64,000 nucleotides of DNA from Bacteroidota bacterium (GTDB lineage: Bacteria; Bacteroidota; Bacteroidia; B-17B0; Aurantibacillaceae). A model generated the notes under the pieces. That model did no database searches, was not told the DNA's origin, and saw nothing but the letters and a program-made list of their open reading frames with translations. The DNA lies in the NCBI GenBank assembly GCA_947450025.1, contig CANFTW010000008.1, forward strand, positions 1-64,000, written 5' to 3'. Below, one piece after another: positions 62,366-64,000 of this stretch. Each line of letters begins with the position of its first letter. The first letter of the stretch is position 1. The translations under genes were made by a program, and so were the position numbers.

Positions 62366-63049
62366 TTATTTGCTAATCGTTTCCCCTATTTCTAAAAGCG
62401 TTAATTTGTTCCCTTGTATTTTAAATTTCCGGATAGCTTCTTGTTTGTCTATCTTAATGTATTCATTAGTGTCAAAATGCATTCCTATCACATCATTACA
62501 ATTGATGAAATCTTTGCAACAAATAATGGCATTGTCAACACCCATGGTAAAATTGTCGCCAATAGGTAATATGGCAAAATCGATTTTACGGTATTGGCCT
62601 ATCAATTTCATATCATAGGTTAGTGCTGTATCTCCAGCGAAGTAAAAGTTTTTATCACTGCTTTCAATCACAAATCCCATTGGATTGCCTCCGTAAGAGC
62701 CGTCTGGTAAACTACTACTGTGAACTGCATTCACACATTTAATTGAACCGAAGTCAAATATTTTTTTTCCACCAATATTCATTGGATGAACATTTTCGAG
62801 ACCTTGTTTTTTTAACCATTCTGTAATTTCATAAACAGAAATAACGAGAGCATTAGTTCGTTTGGCAATTTCTATAGCATCCGCAAGATGATCCCAATGA
62901 CCGTGAGAGATTAAAATATAATCCGCCTTAATTTTCGAAATATCGATGTGGCTAGCAAGTGGGTTATGCGAAATGAATGGATCAAACAACAAATGTTTGC
63001 CATTAATTTCTACTTCAAAACAAGAGTGTCCGTAAAATGTAATATTCAT
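62366..63049 (-). CDS. metal-dependent hydrolase, UPF0173/beta-lactamase-like fold
   Basis: 227 residues. The metallo-beta-lactamase signature is SHGHWDHLADA (near 48-58); further metal ligands are in NAVHSSSLPDGSYGG, YFAGDTALTYDMKLIG and IGMHFDTNEY. The start MNITFYGHSCFEVEI is typical for UPF0173. It is probably a phosphodiesterase or ribonuclease-like hydrolase; the substrate is not known. It heads the parA-parB strand group, 4 bp upstream of parA, and diverges from the FMN reductase gene across about 120 bp. Confidence 0.9.
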   Translation of the reverse strand: MNITFYGHSCFEVEINGKHLLFDPFISHNPLASHIDISKIKADYILISHGHWDHLADAIEIAKRTNALVISVYEITEWLKKQGLENVHPMNIGGKKIFDFGSIKCVNAVHSSSLPDGSYGGNPMGFVIESSDKNFYFAGDTALTYDMKLIGQYRKIDFAILPIGDNFTMGVDNAIICCKDFINCNDVIGMHFDTNEYIKIDKQEAIRKFKIQGNKLTLLEIGETISK

Positions 63050-63170
63050 GGTAAAAATGATAAAAAATTAGTGCTTTTTGTATTGAGTAAATTTAAACTA
63101 TTTAGGGGTTTTATCTGTTTTTAGTTTTTAACAGTAAAATTCATAACTTCGTCAAAATGTTAATAATATA

Positions 63171-63698
63171 ATGCACTCAATTACAATCATATCAGCTACA
63201 AACAGATTAGATAGCAATACTGAAAAAGTGGCTAATTATTATTTTTCAGCCCTAAAAAGCAAGGGAGCCGATGCTAAGCTATTTAGTTTGAAAGATTTAC
63301 CCGAATCTGTTTTGCATTCTGATTTATATGGCAAACGTTCTGAGACGTTTCAGAAAATTATTGACACGTATGTTGAGCAACAAACAAAGTTTGTCTTTAT
63401 AGCACCTGAATATAATGGAAGTTTTGCAGGTGTTTTAAAAGTGTTTTTAGATGCTGTTCCCCCTAAAACGTGGACTGAAAATAAAGCATGTTTGGTGGGA
63501 GTTTCTACAGGTAGGGCTGGTAATTTAAGAGGAATGGAACACTTAACTAATATTTTAAATTATTTAAAAATCAACGTCTATCATAACAAGTTGCCAATAA
63601 GTAGAGTCGATACTTTATTGGATGAGCAAGGCAGTTTAACAGATGCCGATACCTTAAAAGTAATTGATTGGCAGTTAGAAGGATTTCTGAAATTTTAA
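63171..63698 (+). CDS. NADPH-dependent FMN reductase family protein
   Basis: 175 residues, flavodoxin-like fold. SATNRLDSNTEKVANYY is the phosphate-binding loop, followed by FIAPEYNGSFAGVLKVFLDAVPP, whose PEYN motif contacts the flavin. LVGVSTGRAGNLRGMEHL is also conserved. It would reduce quinones, azo compounds or other substrates via FMN; the true substrate is unknown. The 3' end overlaps the convergent RNase H gene by 4 bp. Confidence 0.9.
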   Translation: MHSITIISATNRLDSNTEKVANYYFSALKSKGADAKLFSLKDLPESVLHSDLYGKRSETFQKIIDTYVEQQTKFVFIAPEYNGSFAGVLKVFLDAVPPKTWTENKACLVGVSTGRAGNLRGMEHLTNILNYLKINVYHNKLPISRVDTLLDEQGSLTDADTLKVIDWQLEGFLKF

Positions 63699-64000
63699 AT
63701 TCCCAAATCATTTCTTTTTTTACTCAATTCATATCCTTCATCAATCAGTAAATTCTTGCTTTTGCTGGCGGCTACGGCTAATTCGTCGCATCTGTTGTTT
63801 TCTTGATTAGAAGCATGACCTTTTACCCAAATAAATTTGATATGTTGTTTTTTTTGAATTTCGAGAAAGCGTTTCCATAAGTCAGGGTTTGCTTTATCTT
63901 TAAAACCTTTTTTTGCCCAACCATATACCCAACCTAGATTTATAGAATCAATCACGTATTTGGAATCGGAGTAAACAACCACATTTGAATTTTCTTTTTT
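63695..64000 (-). CDS. rnhA: ribonuclease HI, C-terminal part (5' end outside window)
   Basis: The frame runs open from the stop at 63695 to the window edge (101 codons), so the start lies beyond 64000. An in-frame GTG near 63982 is inside the domain and not a start. Catalytic Asp is seen in VVVYSDSKYVIDSI, then WVYGWAKKGFKDKANPDLW, FIWVKGHASNQENNRCDELA with the later catalytic His and Asp. The missing N-terminal part should hold the first Asp and Glu. It removes RNA from RNA-DNA hybrids. It converges on and overlaps the FMN reductase gene. Confidence 0.92.
   Translation of the reverse strand, partial: KKENSNVVVYSDSKYVIDSINLGWVYGWAKKGFKDKANPDLWKRFLEIQKKQHIKFIWVKGHASNQENNRCDELAVAASKSKNLLIDEGYELSKKRNDLGI

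Overview
The window reads as chromosome from a low-GC member of the Bacteroidota, probably the Flavobacteriales or a neighbouring order. Five things point that way. Two complete secreted proteins end in Por/type IX secretion (T9SS) sorting tails. Promoters match the Bacteroidota pattern TTTG-N19-TAnnTTTG rather than sigma70 boxes. A bacillithiol deacetylase (bshB1) is present. The order dapB-DUF5683-parB-parA with a very long signal peptidase I is typical of the phylum. Most predicted exported proteins carry Gln directly after the likely signal peptidase site. I see no tRNA, rRNA, CRISPR array, integrase or IS transposase.

Layout. 1-431: 5' part of a secreted LamG-type protein. 476-17163: a surface-glycan locus with an ABC exporter (Wzm/Wzt), four glycosyltransferases, two methyltransferases, a hexapeptide acyltransferase, a HisH/HisF/WbpG-type amidotransferase trio, an AsnB amidotransferase, GalE and one reverse-strand multi-TM protein. 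17167-24163: housekeeping genes (queG, a YtxH/holin-family small-gene operon, an AI-2E family permease, ruvB, recG). 24210-36317: small and large exported proteins, bshB1, an 1875-residue alpha-2-macroglobulin, a 2-oxoacid dehydrogenase E2 and a TPR/PD40 envelope protein. 36391-40372: methyltransferase, ZIP transporter and priA, tightly coupled. 40373-43383: a candidate membrane one-component regulator beside a T9SS LamG protein; both genes carry the same triple 11-bp repeat upstream. 43404-48081: a tyrosine-catabolic operon (trhO, hmgA, hppD) interrupted by an S23-type four-helix-bundle gene and followed by an ORF6N gene flanked by two copies of the hppD 3' end. 48252-57362: threonine dehydrogenase, a YwqK/MORN-like protein, cysS, glutaminyl cyclase, polA, a DEAD-box helicase and a DUF3820 protein. 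57365-64000: lepB, dapB, a DUF5683 gene, parB, parA, a metallo-hydrolase, an FMN reductase and the 3' part of rnhA.

How the genes fit together. LepB would cut the signal peptides, and the lipoprotein glutaminyl cyclase would cap the exposed N-terminal Gln. T9SS cargo would then pass to the surface, where an O-antigen-like glycan with amidino or amide sugars is exported by Wzm/Wzt. The two signals most worth follow-up are the GAAACC-repeat regulator/LamG pair (40584-43383) and the ORF6N unit inserted at the hppD 3' end (43404-44230). All functions are read from motifs and family knowledge; no database search was run.
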